Below are positions 50,915 to 63,194 of a stretch of 64,000 bases of DNA, in pieces. Within the stretch, counting starts at the first letter, position 1. Each line of letters begins with the position of its first letter. The translations under genes and the position numbers were made by a program. The notes under the pieces are model-generated. The model was not told the origin of the DNA. It did not search any database and worked only from the letters and a program-made list of their open reading frames with translations. Origin of the DNA: Xestospongia muta. Lineage: Eukaryota > Porifera > Demospongiae > Haplosclerida > Petrosiidae. The stretch covers positions 26,165,745 to 26,229,744 of the forward strand of contig OY848917.1 of assembly GCA_963693285.1 (NCBI GenBank). Direction: 5' to 3'.

Positions 50915-53197
50915 TTACGAGTTGGAGTGGCAACCAATATCAGCTATATCACTACAACAATCATTATATTTGTGACAGCTTTCATCACAGTAGCATCCAT
51001 TTCTGTAACATTGTGATGACAAAGACTGTTTACAGCATCCATATAGCTGAGGTCTAGTGCTAAACGTGAACCTGCAATATATATATGAATACATAATGAA
51101 ATTATATTGAGATAACATGCAATGAAAAAGCATATTAAATCTAAGTTAGCTTTATTTTATATAAGAAATCCACAGATTAATAATTAAATCATTGATTTCA
51201 GTGTGTCAATTAAAGTTTGTATATGTATGACATGAAGTTATTAATGTATAATATGGATTATGTATACATGAAATAAGGTAGTTTACTAAATTATACTCCT
51301 TTTACTACCTAGTTCACTAATAAAATTATAATGCCATTGACATAGTTTACTATAGCTATTTATTAAACAAAATATTAGTTGCATTATATATAGAATTAAC
51401 AAAGTTTTAGTACAGCTTATATCAATCATGATATCCTGCTGACTCATATTCCTAACTTAAAACAGTAATATTATAAGACATTTGCATGACTGCCTGCAGC
51501 TACATGCATTTGTTATTTAGAAATTTACTTATAAAATTAACAATTATATTCATTTACAATTATTAGGGTCCACAATTTAAAGAATCTTAGTACATAATGA
51601 AATTAAAGGTAAACAGCATCATTTAAATACTGATAGATACAACAATCAATGATTTTCATTAACCCTAACTGTAAGTAATACAACAAATGATGCGTGAAAC
51701 ATTTTCCTATCTTGCTTCTCTGCATATATTCTTGTTATTCTATACTTATATTCTTCCACAGACACTGCTACTAAATAATATACACACTAGCCAGTGTTTC
51801 ACTGATAAATTAGTATCTTTCAAAAATTTTATCGGATCTACAGTCTATACTATAGTGGTGTCATTGGTATAGGAATTGCTAATCATAATTATTGAAAGCA
51901 AAGAATGTCCAGATTCCAAAACAAATAGTTCATTTATTAAAGAAAATAGTATTATGTATATCTACACTAAGCTAACTAACTTATAATGTGTTTCTAAATA
52001 GTTTCATCATTGACTTATTAACTTTAACCACTTACATACATAGTTCAATTTAAACTTCTGTTAAGCTTATATTTTATAACATTTACAAAGTTTTAAGATT
52101 GTTTTGGTCAATTTGGCATGCATGTGTGTGTGTGTAATAGGCTTAGAGTAAACACATTTTGATTGGCCAGGACATTGCAAGGAGGTTACTAGTGAACCTT
52201 GTAAGATTACAGCAATGGCAAGGGGAAAGAAGTGTTCTTTCTACTGTCCAAAGCATGGAAATAAAAACTAATTAAGTCCATAGTAAAGGTCACAAAATCA
52301 TGTTAGGCTTTCTTAATAGAGGAGGTATATAGGTGAAGACTAGTTATAAATTAAATATTTTGCACATACATATCATATTAAATTTTTACTTGGATTCAGA
52401 TTATAAACCACATTTGACCATTCAGATGATGGATAATTGAGACTGTCAATGTCTGTAACTCTAGATGTTCTGGAGAATGGGTGATTAGCGAAATTGTATT
52501 GTCCAGCAATGTATCCTATTGTTGCATTGTTCCTAGTCCATTGCAGAAGATCACATTTATAGGTAAATATAGCATAAGAATTTGATCCTTGAGATGCAAT
52601 CACAACTTGGAATGCATTTGTCTATGAAGAAAACAATAGTAATAAATGGTTTTAAAATGTAGTATATGATGAATTACTTGAGCACAATTGCTGTTTCCAA
52701 ATGGATAGACATTTAACCACTTTGCTACAAAACCCAATCTAAATCAACATCAATGTTTTGGCTTAAACTCAAGAATGTTTTTACTTCATTGATGATACTT
52801 AATAAAGTGACAATCCCATACTCAACTATTCCTTTATTTGTTAATATGATATTATCCCAAAATGGAGCTATTACTACTGCAAATGGAACCAGGAATGATG
52901 TTGGTGAAGAACTTGTGATTGGTGTTCCAAAACTAAGTAAACCATTAGAGCTTATCTAAATCAAAGTAAAGGCTAATATAATACAACAAAAAGTATTGAC
53001 TAAGTCTTACATAAAGAGTATGGTAAATATGACTTCCAATATAAAATGAGAAGGAAGTTTAACTGCTCTAGTAGCATAATTAACATATCTAAATATGTTA
53101 CCGTCTGGACAAATATCTATAAATGTCAAGTACATGGAATGTATTCCAGATCCAGAGACAAATGGCAATCCCGAATTTCTAACTTTAAATTGAATCC
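50915..53197 (-). pseudogene. NIDO-SMB pseudogene 3
   Basis: Exons A 53011-53197, B 52678-52955, C 52390-52621 and the terminal SMB 50915-51071 align with gene 2. Exon A has lost one base (187 rather than 188; frame shifts after KLPS). Exon B has lost ten bases in two places and reads a stop after LDWVL; its conserved VCPFG Cys is Tyr. The SMB exon has Cys to Arg at its first Cys and a 1-base deletion before YGCCKQSLSSQC. Exon C alone stays open (SYAIFTYKCDLLQW, ATIGYIAGQYNF). No linker exons were found between C and SMB. The exon 52.86-52.93 kb is the source-like match for the captured fragments in the neighbouring array. Confidence 0.75.
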
Positions 53198-53322
53198 CTG
53201 AAATTAATAAATAATGCATCATGTAGTAACACTGCCTATGAAGATGTCCTAGATTGTCCATTGATACACTCATTTAGTATATATAAGAGATATCAACATT
53301 GTAATGTTTACTATATTATGAC

Positions 53323-53325
<3 letters not shown>

Positions 53326-53401
<76 letters not shown>

Positions 53402-53427
53402 CATGTGTGTGTGTGTGTGTGTGTGTT
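53326..53427. repeat. GT/CA microsatellite
   Basis: About 50 GT dinucleotides, with one GCGTGCATG interruption near 53397-53405. Long Cys-Val open frames across it are artefacts. Confidence 0.95.
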
Positions 53428-53721
53428 AAAACTAATGAAATCAGTATGATATTATGTATGATACATACAAAGTATTGGTATGTGTCTCTTAATTACTATA
53501 TGATAAAGATAACAGTATTGTAATGTTGACTTTATTATAACATATTATATATGAACAATGCAGCATCTGTCAAAACTCCTTTGCTAACTAAAGAAATGTT
53601 AAGCAGAATCTTATTAGCTATGATAATTATAATTATATGATAATCAAGTATCAACCAGATAAATAATGAAACAAGTGTGATATTATGTATCATATGCAAC
53701 TTACATAGTAGACATAAAAAT

Positions 53722-53788
53722 GGAACACCAATCACAAGTTCTTCACCAACATCATTCCCGATTCCATTTGCAGTAGTGATAGCTCCAT
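53722..53788 (+). other. Captured NIDO exon B fragment, copy 1
   Basis: 67 bases match, in inverted orientation, exon B of pseudogene 3 (52862-52928) with about three differences. The plus strand therefore reads GTPITSSSPTSFPIPFAVVI. It sits inside repeat DNA where other copies have none. Confidence 0.8.
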
Positions 53789-55521
53789 ATGATTTCACTG
53801 AAGTATTAGATATGTATATATGACCTTAAATGATAAAAGGTACATATCACTGAAATTATTGCATTTGAGATAATGTTGTTTTCTGAAAGGTTTTTAAAGG
53901 ATATAGAGGATTATTCTAGAAAATTATACTCAATGCAATTTCACAAATGACATTGTCTCCTTTTGTGGTATTTGATGGTATATTGCTATTATAGTATTAT
54001 TTTAATTATATTTGTATTGAAAACTACCAGAAAACATGATACATTCCCTTTTTGCATTTATTGCATATCACTTTTGTAATAGACTGGTTATAACTGATTC
54101 ATTGTCACTTGACTTGTGAATGCATGCTTCATAAAAACAATATACACTGTTTTGATTATTATATCTATGGAATTTCACAGTTTATATACTTTAACATATG
54201 ACTTCTCAAAAGACATGTGTTTAGCATATGCTATAATCTCTATTGTAACAGAACTTAACACCTGCAATGACACAACAAGTTTACATAATGACAATCAAAT
54301 ACACAGGTCCAGCATAATATAATTAATATTTGTAAAAATAAACTAAACATTTTGCAGAATGTACATTATAAACTTAGTACATTATTAAAAATTAGTATAT
54401 TTACAAATAACTCTTTGAGATGTTTACTATATTATAACATATAATTAATTAATGACTGATACACATGGAGATCAAGGAGATCAGTAGTTTTGTCTTGTAT
54501 TAAGGACAAAACTTAAAATGGCTAGTCTCAGTTAAATGCTGTTATTATATATGATACATACAAAGTATAGGTATCATATTATGGTTCCTATATTATTGGA
54601 TATATCTGTTATAATAGACTGTTTATAACTGATTCATAGTCATTTGTCTTGCAATGTATGCTTCTCCAAAAACAATATACACTGTTTTGATTATTACTTA
54701 CTATAGAGCTTCACAGTTTATATACTTAAACATACAATTTCTTAAAAAGGATATATGTGTAGCTCGTACTTTAAATTATGCGATAACACAGTAAGATTAT
54801 ACCATGACAGTTAAAACACACAGATCCACCATCGATAAAATTACTTTGTCTTCATAATGAACTAGAAATTAAGCAAAATGTACATCATTTTCAAAATAGA
54901 GTCAGTACATGACACTTAATTAGTATTTGTTAGGGACAATAACATTATGATGTTTACTGTATCATATATATATAATATCTGAATATAGATTGCAAGCTAG
55001 CATCACTTGGCTACATCTGTGGTGAGGGTTCTACAATCTACACTATTTTTGTTTAATTAGTATTATAGATCTAGCTTTCATAGTTAAGTAACTCCAATTT
55101 TTTTATTTTGAGTTTTGCTATATTGATACCTTCTAGATATAGGCCCCTTAAAGATCTCCATTATCCATTATGTATCATTTAAAGTAGATGCTTGTCATTA
55201 TACTGTTTTGATTGCTATAGATATTACAAATTTCACACTTAACTAATGACTTCTAAAAAAGGAAATAGTGAGTGCTATCTAACAACATTAAAATAATGAC
55301 AGCTGTTACACACAAAACAATGTAGCATCTGTTAAAACACCTTTGTCTAACTAATGAGATGTTAAACATAATCTTAATAGCCCTGATTATAAATACAAGA
55401 CTATAAAGTATCAATCAGTATGTACATTGTAGTAAAGAAACCGGTATGTTATTATGTATAATATGCAACATGCAAAGTAGGGATTATTATTATTATTTCA
55501 TTGAACTATTAGATATTTGTG

Positions 55522-55707
55522 GGGTGGCCCAGTAGGTTGTGTTTTGGGCCTATCTTAAGATTGTCCTATAACCATGCGCAATAGACCACATGGCTATAGG
55601 ACGATCTTAAGATAGGCTCAAAACACGACCTACTGGGCCGGTTTAGGGTTTAGGGTTTAGGGTTTAGAGTTTAGATAGGCCCAAAACATGACCTACCGGG
55701 CCACCAC
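55522..55707. mobile_element. Mutator-type MITE with TTTAGGG repeats
   Basis: 186 bases flanked by the 9-base direct repeat ATATTTGTG (55513-55521 and 55708-55716); the paralogous array copy near 44685 has the site once. Termini GGGTGGCCCAGTAGGT and ACCTACCGGGCCACCAC are inverted repeats. A second inverted copy of the terminus (CGACCTACTGGGCC) lies inside at about 55627-55640, followed by three TTTAGGG and one TTTAGAG (55643-55670). Long terminal repeats plus a 9-base duplication are typical of Mutator-like elements. No protein is encoded. Confidence 0.75.
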
Positions 55708-55895
55708 ATATTTGTGATTATAAATGATAAAAGGAATATATCACTAAAATTATTCCAATTGAGATTATGTTGTTTCTAAAATGTTTTTATATGATAAAAA
55801 GGACTTATTGTTCCAAAAGCAATTAGCTGTTTGTGGTTTTTTTTTATTTCTTTTGAAAACTACAAAAAAATGATATTTTTCTTATTTCCATTAAT

Positions 55896-55939
<44 letters not shown>

Positions 55940-56495
55940 TATATTATTGTTATAATAGACTACTTTTAGCTGATTCATAATTACTCATATACATCCTGGA
56001 AAACAATATATACTGTTTTGATTAGTACTTACTATGGAACTTCACACTTGATATATTTAAATATAAACATATCATGACTATTCAAGACGTGTGTAGCATG
56101 TGCTATAAAGTTTATTATAACAGATCTCACACACCTACAATTATATAGTAAGATTACATAATGATAGTCACTCCCACCATTCTAATATTACATTGTATTC
56201 ATAAAGACCTAGTTATTAAGCAAAATGTACATTATTTTGAAAACAAAGTCAGTATGTGTCTCTCAATTACTATATGATAGAGATAACAGTATTGTGATGT
56301 TCACTTTATTATAACATATAATATATGAACAATGCAGCATCTGTCAAAACTCCTTCGCTAACTAACGAAATGTTAAACAGAAACTTATTAGCTGTGATAA
56401 TTATAATTATAAGATTATCAAATATCAACCAGATAAATAATGAAACCAGTGTGATATTATGTATCATATGCAACTTACATAGTAAACATAATAAT

Positions 56496-56562
56496 GGAAC
56501 ACCAATCACAAGTTCTTCACCAACATCATTCCCGGTTCCATTTGCAGTAGTGATAGCTCCAT
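56496..56562 (+). other. Captured NIDO exon B fragment, copy 2
   Basis: The same 67 bases as at 53722, about two differences from 52862-52928, with the same flanking repeat sequence. The capture happened before the 2.77 kb duplication of the array. Confidence 0.8.
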
Positions 56563-57499
56563 ATGATTTCACTGAAGTATTAGATATGTATGGCCTTAAA
56601 TGATAAAAGGTACATATCACTAAAATTATTGCATTTGAGATAATGTTGTTTTCTAAAAGGTATTTAAAGGATAAAGAGGACTATTCAAAAAATTATACTC
56701 AATGCAATTTCACAAATGCAATTGTCTCCTTTTGTGGTATTTGATGGTATAATGCTATTATAGTATTATTATAATTATATTTGTATTGAAAACTACCAGA
56801 AAACATGATACGTTCCCTTTTTGCATTTATTGCATATCACTTTTGTAATAGACTGTTTATAACTGATTCATAGTCACTTGACTTGTGAATGCACGCTTCA
56901 TAAAATCAATATACACTGTTTTGATTATTATATCTATGGAACTTCACAGTTTATATACTTAAAGATATGACTACTCAAAAGACATGTGTTTCGCATGTGC
57001 TATAAATTCTATTTTAACAGACCTTAAAACCTGCAATGACAATCAAATACACAGGTCCAGCATAATAATATTCTTAAAAATAAACTGGACATTTTGCAGA
57101 ATGTACATTATAAACTTAGTACATTACTTAAAATTAGTATATTTTTAAAATAACTCATTGTGATGTTTACTATATTATAACATATAATTAATTAATGACT
57201 GATACACATGGAGATCAAGGAGATCAGTAGTTTTGTCTTGTATTAAGTCCAAATTTTAAAATGGCTAGTCTCAGTTAAATGTTGTTACGTATGAAACAAT
57301 TGTTTTTATTTCTTTTGTTGTGAAGATAGGTTGCTAACAAATAAGAAATTAAGGAACAAATTCTGTTCCAAGTATTTTGGGTTTACTAAATAGCTTATAA
57401 GTTTATAAAGTATTTTTTCTGTTTAAAGTATAACCTATAAATAAACATATACATATCACAAGCACAAACAATTCGTATCACAAAAGTATATTACAGAAA

Positions 57500-58060
57500 A
57501 GTACAAACAAGTGATTAAAAAATCTCTGTAACACTGACATACAAATAGACTCATTTTTATAGCTGATTTTATTCCATTTTATAAACAAAGAACATGATCA
57601 AGTGATAAATGTATCTCAAAAATTTCATAAAATGTAAAGAGGTTGCTGACAAATACATCAACACACAAACATTAGAAATGAATGGCAGTATAATAATTCC
57701 TACATTTCATATCTTTACAATTAAATCTAGTATATAACTTTATTTATGTTTCATAGCTATAAATATATGTTACCATACATACTCTATGCAAGGTTTTTAT
57801 ATTTACAGATATAATGTGTGTAGTTTTAAAAATTTTTGTCAGCTCTTTTATTTGTCAATGTGATACTGTAAGTATGTACATAACATTATAATTGGAAAAT
57901 ACTTATAGATTAGCGTGAACATTGCATTGAAAAACAACTTGATTGAAGTTGCATGTGGTATATCAGAAGCAGGTAATAAAATCAAAGTAATTAGAATAAC
58001 AATCACTCACACTATAATCTTATTGTGGAAGTGATAAATAGATTCATTAGTAAGGGTATG
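57500..58060 (-). repeat. 3' flank of subtilase pseudogene E
   Basis: Paralogue of 45470-46000 and 1-530, in the same position relative to the protease stop codon. Confidence 0.6.
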
Positions 58061-58264
58061 CATCAGCAGTTAATGCTTGCAGTCTAATAATTGGTCACAA
58101 AAATATGACAACAATGGAATAAAACAATGCAAAATGCACAAAACCAAATATAAACATGGTCCAAAACAATCTTAAGACTGCCTGGCAAACATTGTGTCAT
58201 GCAAAAAATTGTAACTGAACATGCATATAATATTTGTTTCAGATCATGAAAAATTTTAGAATGT

Positions 58265-60063
58265 TTAGAGAAACTTACTGTTAATGTGTAAAAGATAGTT
58301 AGTTGTATTTTGTAAATTATAGTGCAAATAACGATAATCTAGTACATTTTTCAAACAATCTTCTGTTAGTTTTTGCTTAATCTGAGATGGAGTCAGTAGT
58401 GGTTGTTGCTGTAAGTATAGTGCTATTACACCACTAACTAAAGGAGTAGCCATGGATGTTCCTGATAGAGTCATTTTACATGAACAACTACTACAGCTGT
58501 AATCAGCTCCAATCACATTAGAGCCAGGAGCAAATATATCAACACAAGACCCACCATTTGTGAAGTAGTACACATCGTCTTCTAGAGCAGAGCCAGCAAC
58601 AGTAATAACTCTTGATGCACTACCAGGACTATAATAATGAGCATCATCTATATCATTGCCAGCAGCTGCAACAATTGGGATTCCTGCATTAGTAATATTG
58701 TTTGATATATTGTTGACTAAATGATTACGTCCACCACGTAATGACATTGAGATGATAGCTGGACGATGAGGATTTTCATTGGTAATATTTGTAGCAACAA
58801 AATTTAATCCATCTATCACAACACTCCATGGTGTTGAATCCCAACAATTTAATACACGAACACTGTAACAGTTAGCCTTTTTAGCAACACCAAAATGTTT
58901 TCCACAAGCAAGACTTGCTACATGAGTTCCATGTCCATTGACAATCTCTACCCTTTAGATTTGTTTTAAAGTAGTTGTCAATTGGGTCATATCCAGGATA
59001 TATGGCTCTATTGCCATCAAATTCATAGTGATCATAATTAATGCCTATATATATATAGAATTAAATTTAATAGCACATGCACATTCAAAGCATTCTTCTT
59101 TACCTGTATCTAAAGAGTAAATGTCAACACCTTCTCCATCTACTCCAGGTTCAAATATACCATCTAATACTGGACTGATTTGATCAATACAATACAATCC
59201 TCATGAAAGTGAAACTTCAGCAAATGTCTCTTTTTCGACAAACTCCACATTGTCTACATCTTTTATCTGAATAATAGTTAATAGTAATATTTTTTATTGT
59301 ATAGATATTGTAATAAGAATCATATTCCATGCATTTGAATTGGACTAACATAACTTAGCATAGGTAGGTTGTTGGTTCTTTTATATATAATAGCAAAGTG
59401 TTAGGTTTATACAAACCTTATAATTATCTTCCCTTTCAGTTCTGTCATTGTTGATTGATCCATAATTATTATAAACTTGCTAACCCTCAACAATTCTAGT
59501 TGAGATATTAATATTGATTGGCACACTTATTTTAAGTAGTGATAGCCATAGAATGTATGAATGTCATGAATGTGGCCATGAATGTCGTGAAAAGATATAT
59601 TAATATTATTGTCTTTAATCGTCTATATTTTTTACATAGCTCATTTAACTTGAGTAATGTAAATAATGTCACTTTATATCCAACAGCCATTGTGATATCT
59701 TTACTTCCTGATAGGCAGGTATTTAGAATACAAATACACTTTGATACCATAGTATAACACACAGTCACATACATAAAATATATAAATTTGTATATATTAA
59801 GGCTAACCTTATGTGCTTCATCTACTGACAGTTTAGCAACAATCACTTTAGCAAATTGACCTTCTATTTTGTGGATTTCAGAACTCAAGGATTGAGTTCC
59901 AACTTTTTCAGCAATGGCTTCAAATCTCTCATGACTAGTATCAGGTAACAATACAACCATATGCTGACCTGTTGTCTCTATTCCAGGAGCAGCACGAATT
60001 ACTTGCAGCTACAAGGAGAAGAACTAATATCAAGACTTGAGTATTTCTAGTAAGACATTCCAT
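58265..60063 (-). pseudogene. Subtilase pseudogene E
   Basis: Exon borders match A and D (59808-60063, 59104-59266, 58265-59044), but there are three disabling changes. A 14-base deletion after the signal peptide shifts the propeptide frame. A TGA replaces Trp in SLSWALD of exon 2. A 1-base insertion just before the catalytic GHGTH (near 58940) shifts exon 3. The last 184 residues remain open, with Asn (AAAGND) and Ser (SGTSMATPLVSG) intact, so the copy died recently. The substrate strand reads SLRGGRNH. Confidence 0.85.
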
Positions 60064-60274
60064 ATCTAATATGACGATAGATGGTGCTAGTTGGACTAAT
60101 CACTTCTTTATATGGATCACGTTGAACCACACCTTCATATACGAAACAATAATGTAAAACATTAATAATGCTTAATAAATTACAACGACACATGAGATAT
60201 ACTCTGTTCACTTTGAGAATAACCACAAAGTTAGTGTTATAACTCTGGCTAGGAATAAGATGATGAGAAATGGT

Positions 60275-61920
60275 TCAAATTGTGTCCACTTGTAAATGCC
60301 ACAGTCTGAGACTAAAGAAGTACTAGTCTGAGAATAAACAACATCAATCTAGAATGCTGATCACTACTAATATGTCATGGATCAGGTCAGTCTGAGAGAT
60401 TGCTAAGGATAATTAGTGGTATTAGACTGCAGAGATAGCTAATCAGTATGAGACTGTTGGCGTACTAGAGATTACTACTGTTCTGATAGTACATATAGTG
60501 ATCCAAAATTCCTGAAGACTACTCCAAATGACTGCAAAGTGAAATGACTGGCATGCAAGCAGTCACAGTAAAGACTCACAGTAATTAGTAATAACGTAAG
60601 ACAAAACTCAACACAAATGACTCGAACAAATGACTACCAATCCTCACGGACTCACTCACTGACTCACTAACTAACTAACTGAAATACAGAAATGAAAATA
60701 ACTTAAATACAAAACTAACTTATGAATATTAATAAATTACTAACGGAGGCAGGATGTCACAAAAAGATATCAAGTAATGCTGTTTTGTTATTAATACAAT
60801 ACTGATGACTTGTTATCATAGAATGAAATTATTACTTTTGTCATCAAATTTGGTATAGTGGCTGTCGATGTCTCAATTTACCAAACATGCAAGTAACTTC
60901 CTGTAATTAAATGATTTAACTAATATTAATGATAATTGTTTTCATTTATATATTGTTACTTTAACAACATTTATTGAAGGTCATGAATATGGTATGAAAA
61001 ATCAAAATCACAGACATGCCTCAAGTGGTACCTTAACCATATCCGGTCACATTTATATATCTAACATGAAGTTGAGTGAAATTGTTAGACCATGAATGAG
61101 TTTTTTTGTGATGATTGCAACTGTTTAATATTATCTCCTAAAATAAACTTTCAAAAACATAGCAAAATATTGCAAAATTATTAAACTATTTAAAACTGTC
61201 AATTTTAATATGTTATACATCTACATGTTCCATACTTATTTACAACCTTAAACAAAGTTTTACTAACGAAGATGAAATGGTCATTCAAGAACATTTTTAG
61301 GAAATGACAGGACTATTTAAGGTGAATGAGACAAAATTTAGTGTTAGCAGCAAGACTGTTACTGTATACAATCACAATGCAATGATCCACAGTTTGCATA
61401 AACTTGGACATGAAGTTTGTCTTATCACCAAGACTAAAACTTTAATGCAATAAGAAAAATAAAATACCTATCAATTTAGCTGTATAATCGATGTGGATTG
61501 ATTATTGACAGTTATATGTGGTCATAACTTCAACATAATTGTACAAGTCTATATTTGACACTGTATGTTCATATGTGATGTGTGAAGTTAAATGATCTGA
61601 TGGATTTACACTTCACTATCCACTAAGGTTCAGTATTATTGATTTCAAATACAATATTTCACAAATTAGAGAACAAACATATAAACTAATAATAGAGATG
61701 ACCCTAGAGGAAATATTAGTAGTTTCATTATGATATAGTTTCTGATGATATTTGAACTGGTAGCTTTGAGAGAACCTTTATTGATGAATGTACATTTGAC
61801 CCATTTGCACATTCTGATCAACAGTCATTATTAACTTGCACTTACAGTTGACATCAAATTGACAAGATACGCCAAAAAATATTTTAAAATATTATTTTAA
61901 AATATTGTTTCATACATCTT
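60275..61920. other. Intergenic region 5' of subtilase E
   Basis: 60275-60560 repeats the sequence upstream of subtilase D (48170-48430; for example CTGAGACTAAAGAAGTACTA). 60620-60690 holds a short run of ACTCACT/ACTAACT repeats. 60780-60990 again matches the 48.45-48.65 kb region. Beyond 61.0 kb no feature can be supported until 61.92 kb. Confidence 0.4.
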
Positions 61921-62094
61921 CAAGGGAAGTTTGGATGGAAAGCAGGTGTTCTGAAACCTTTTGATAGGTTGAGCAAACAGAATTTATTGGAAGAACTTCA
62001 AAGAAGGGGTGTACTCGATGTACTTGGGAGTAAGAAAGAACTTGCAGTCAATTTTAATGGGAGTACACCGGGTGCCTACTATTTTGATCACTAA
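61921..62094 (+). mobile_element. SAP-like fragment, probably transposon derived
   Basis: The plus-strand frame reads LKPFDRLSKQNLLEELQRRG then a GSKKELAVNF segment and a stop at 62092. This has the helix-turn-helix spacing of SAP motifs (L..L...RG....G.K.EL) found in DNA-binding proteins and in several invertebrate transposon proteins. No start codon or neighbouring domain can be supported. It is probably a small relic. Confidence 0.4.
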
Positions 62095-62599
62095 CCCTTC
62101 ACAAAAACTTATTTTTTCATATTTTCAATGAAGTAAAATGATACTTAAATTTGCCATGCTTTAACCATTGACAGTATACATGAAACTTAATGGTGATAAT
62201 TAGGGTTATGTTACTATAGCAACTGAGGCCCTGCTCTTAGTACATTGTGTTAATTAGTGTTACTCACACCATTTTTGTACCTAACCCTTAACATACCAGT
62301 GCATGTTCTCTTCCATTGGTGACATGATGATAACCTTAAAGTAGTTGAGGGTCACTAGCCCTCTAAATAACTATTTTCTCCTATTTGCTTTGTTGTACAA
62401 GTGGTACATTATACATTATATTATATAGACCTACAATGACAATACAATTGATAAAAAGAAAAAGAAGCACTAGATGAATGGATATATGAATAATTAATTT
62501 GATGAATAGACAAATGGTATAAACACATGGATCACTGGATGAATGAAGGGAGGCAGTGATAGACAAAATGATAACTGAGACTGAATGTCCTCAAATATT

Positions 62600-63140
62600 T
62601 TAACACTCTGACAAAGGTTACAAAAAAGTGCAATATTTGTAAATCCCAAAGGTATTTATAAATTTCTAAACTATATTTGTACATAAATCCTCCTCAACAG
62701 AGCTTATAAATCCTTTTGTGTATTTAAAATTAACTTTAATAATTACAAATTATTACCTTTTTCTTGACATTATTAAGAAATCCTTGGTTTGATTATAATT
62801 CCTGACAGACTTTTGAATCTCTAACATTATTTATATATTCATGCATGTTTTCAAATTCTTTTAATATCAATGATGTATTTTAAAGATCCATGGAATGTAT
62901 TTTTTTATAAATCTCTGTTAACAATAGAATACATATTTTTATAAATCCTTAATGCATTATTATATACAAGTAAATTAAATTTTCTAAAAATTCATTAAAT
63001 GTATAAGGATTTATAAACTCCTTACATTCTTTACAAATCTCTAACATTATTTATAAATTCCCATATAATTATTTATAAATCTATGTTATTATTTTTAGTG
63101 TTTATTGAAGGATTTATAAATCCTTTAACATATATTTAAA
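62600..63140. repeat. Irregular TTTATAAATCC-rich region
   Basis: At least a dozen imperfect occurrences of TTTATAAATC/T or their complements, spaced irregularly, separated by ACATTATT-like spacers. Some pairs are inverted (AAGGATTTATAAA against TTTATAAATCCTTT near 63005 and 63110). No coding signal. Confidence 0.5.
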
Positions 63141-63194
63141 TATGTACAAATTGTTTAAGTTGTTTAATTTTGACACAAACAATGCCCCATAGAT

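Larger units (their letters stand above)
53430..57300 (+). repeat. Dispersed repeat array between pseudogene 3 and subtilase E
   Basis: Anchor ACACTGTTTTGATTATTA occurs near 54146, 54684, 56006 and 56918. The stretch from about 53460 to 54540 is repeated at about 56235-57300, roughly 2.77 kb away, with high similarity, including the captured NIDO fragment. This shows a recent tandem duplication. A MITE at 55522-55707 and an AT microsatellite at 55899-55945 interrupt the left unit. Confidence 0.7.

Noticed and set aside
53261..53523. Cys-Val repeat open frames
   Set aside because: They are translations of the GT microsatellite, open in several frames at once.
55643..55670. TTTAGGG repeats as a chromosome end
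   Set aside because: Only four units, inside a MITE with target duplications and genes on both sides; not a telomere.
56325..56603. 92-codon plus-strand open frame with NIDO-like residues
   Set aside because: Only 67 bases are NIDO-derived; the rest is repeat DNA with no start context or splice sites. Treated as captured exon fragment, not a gene.
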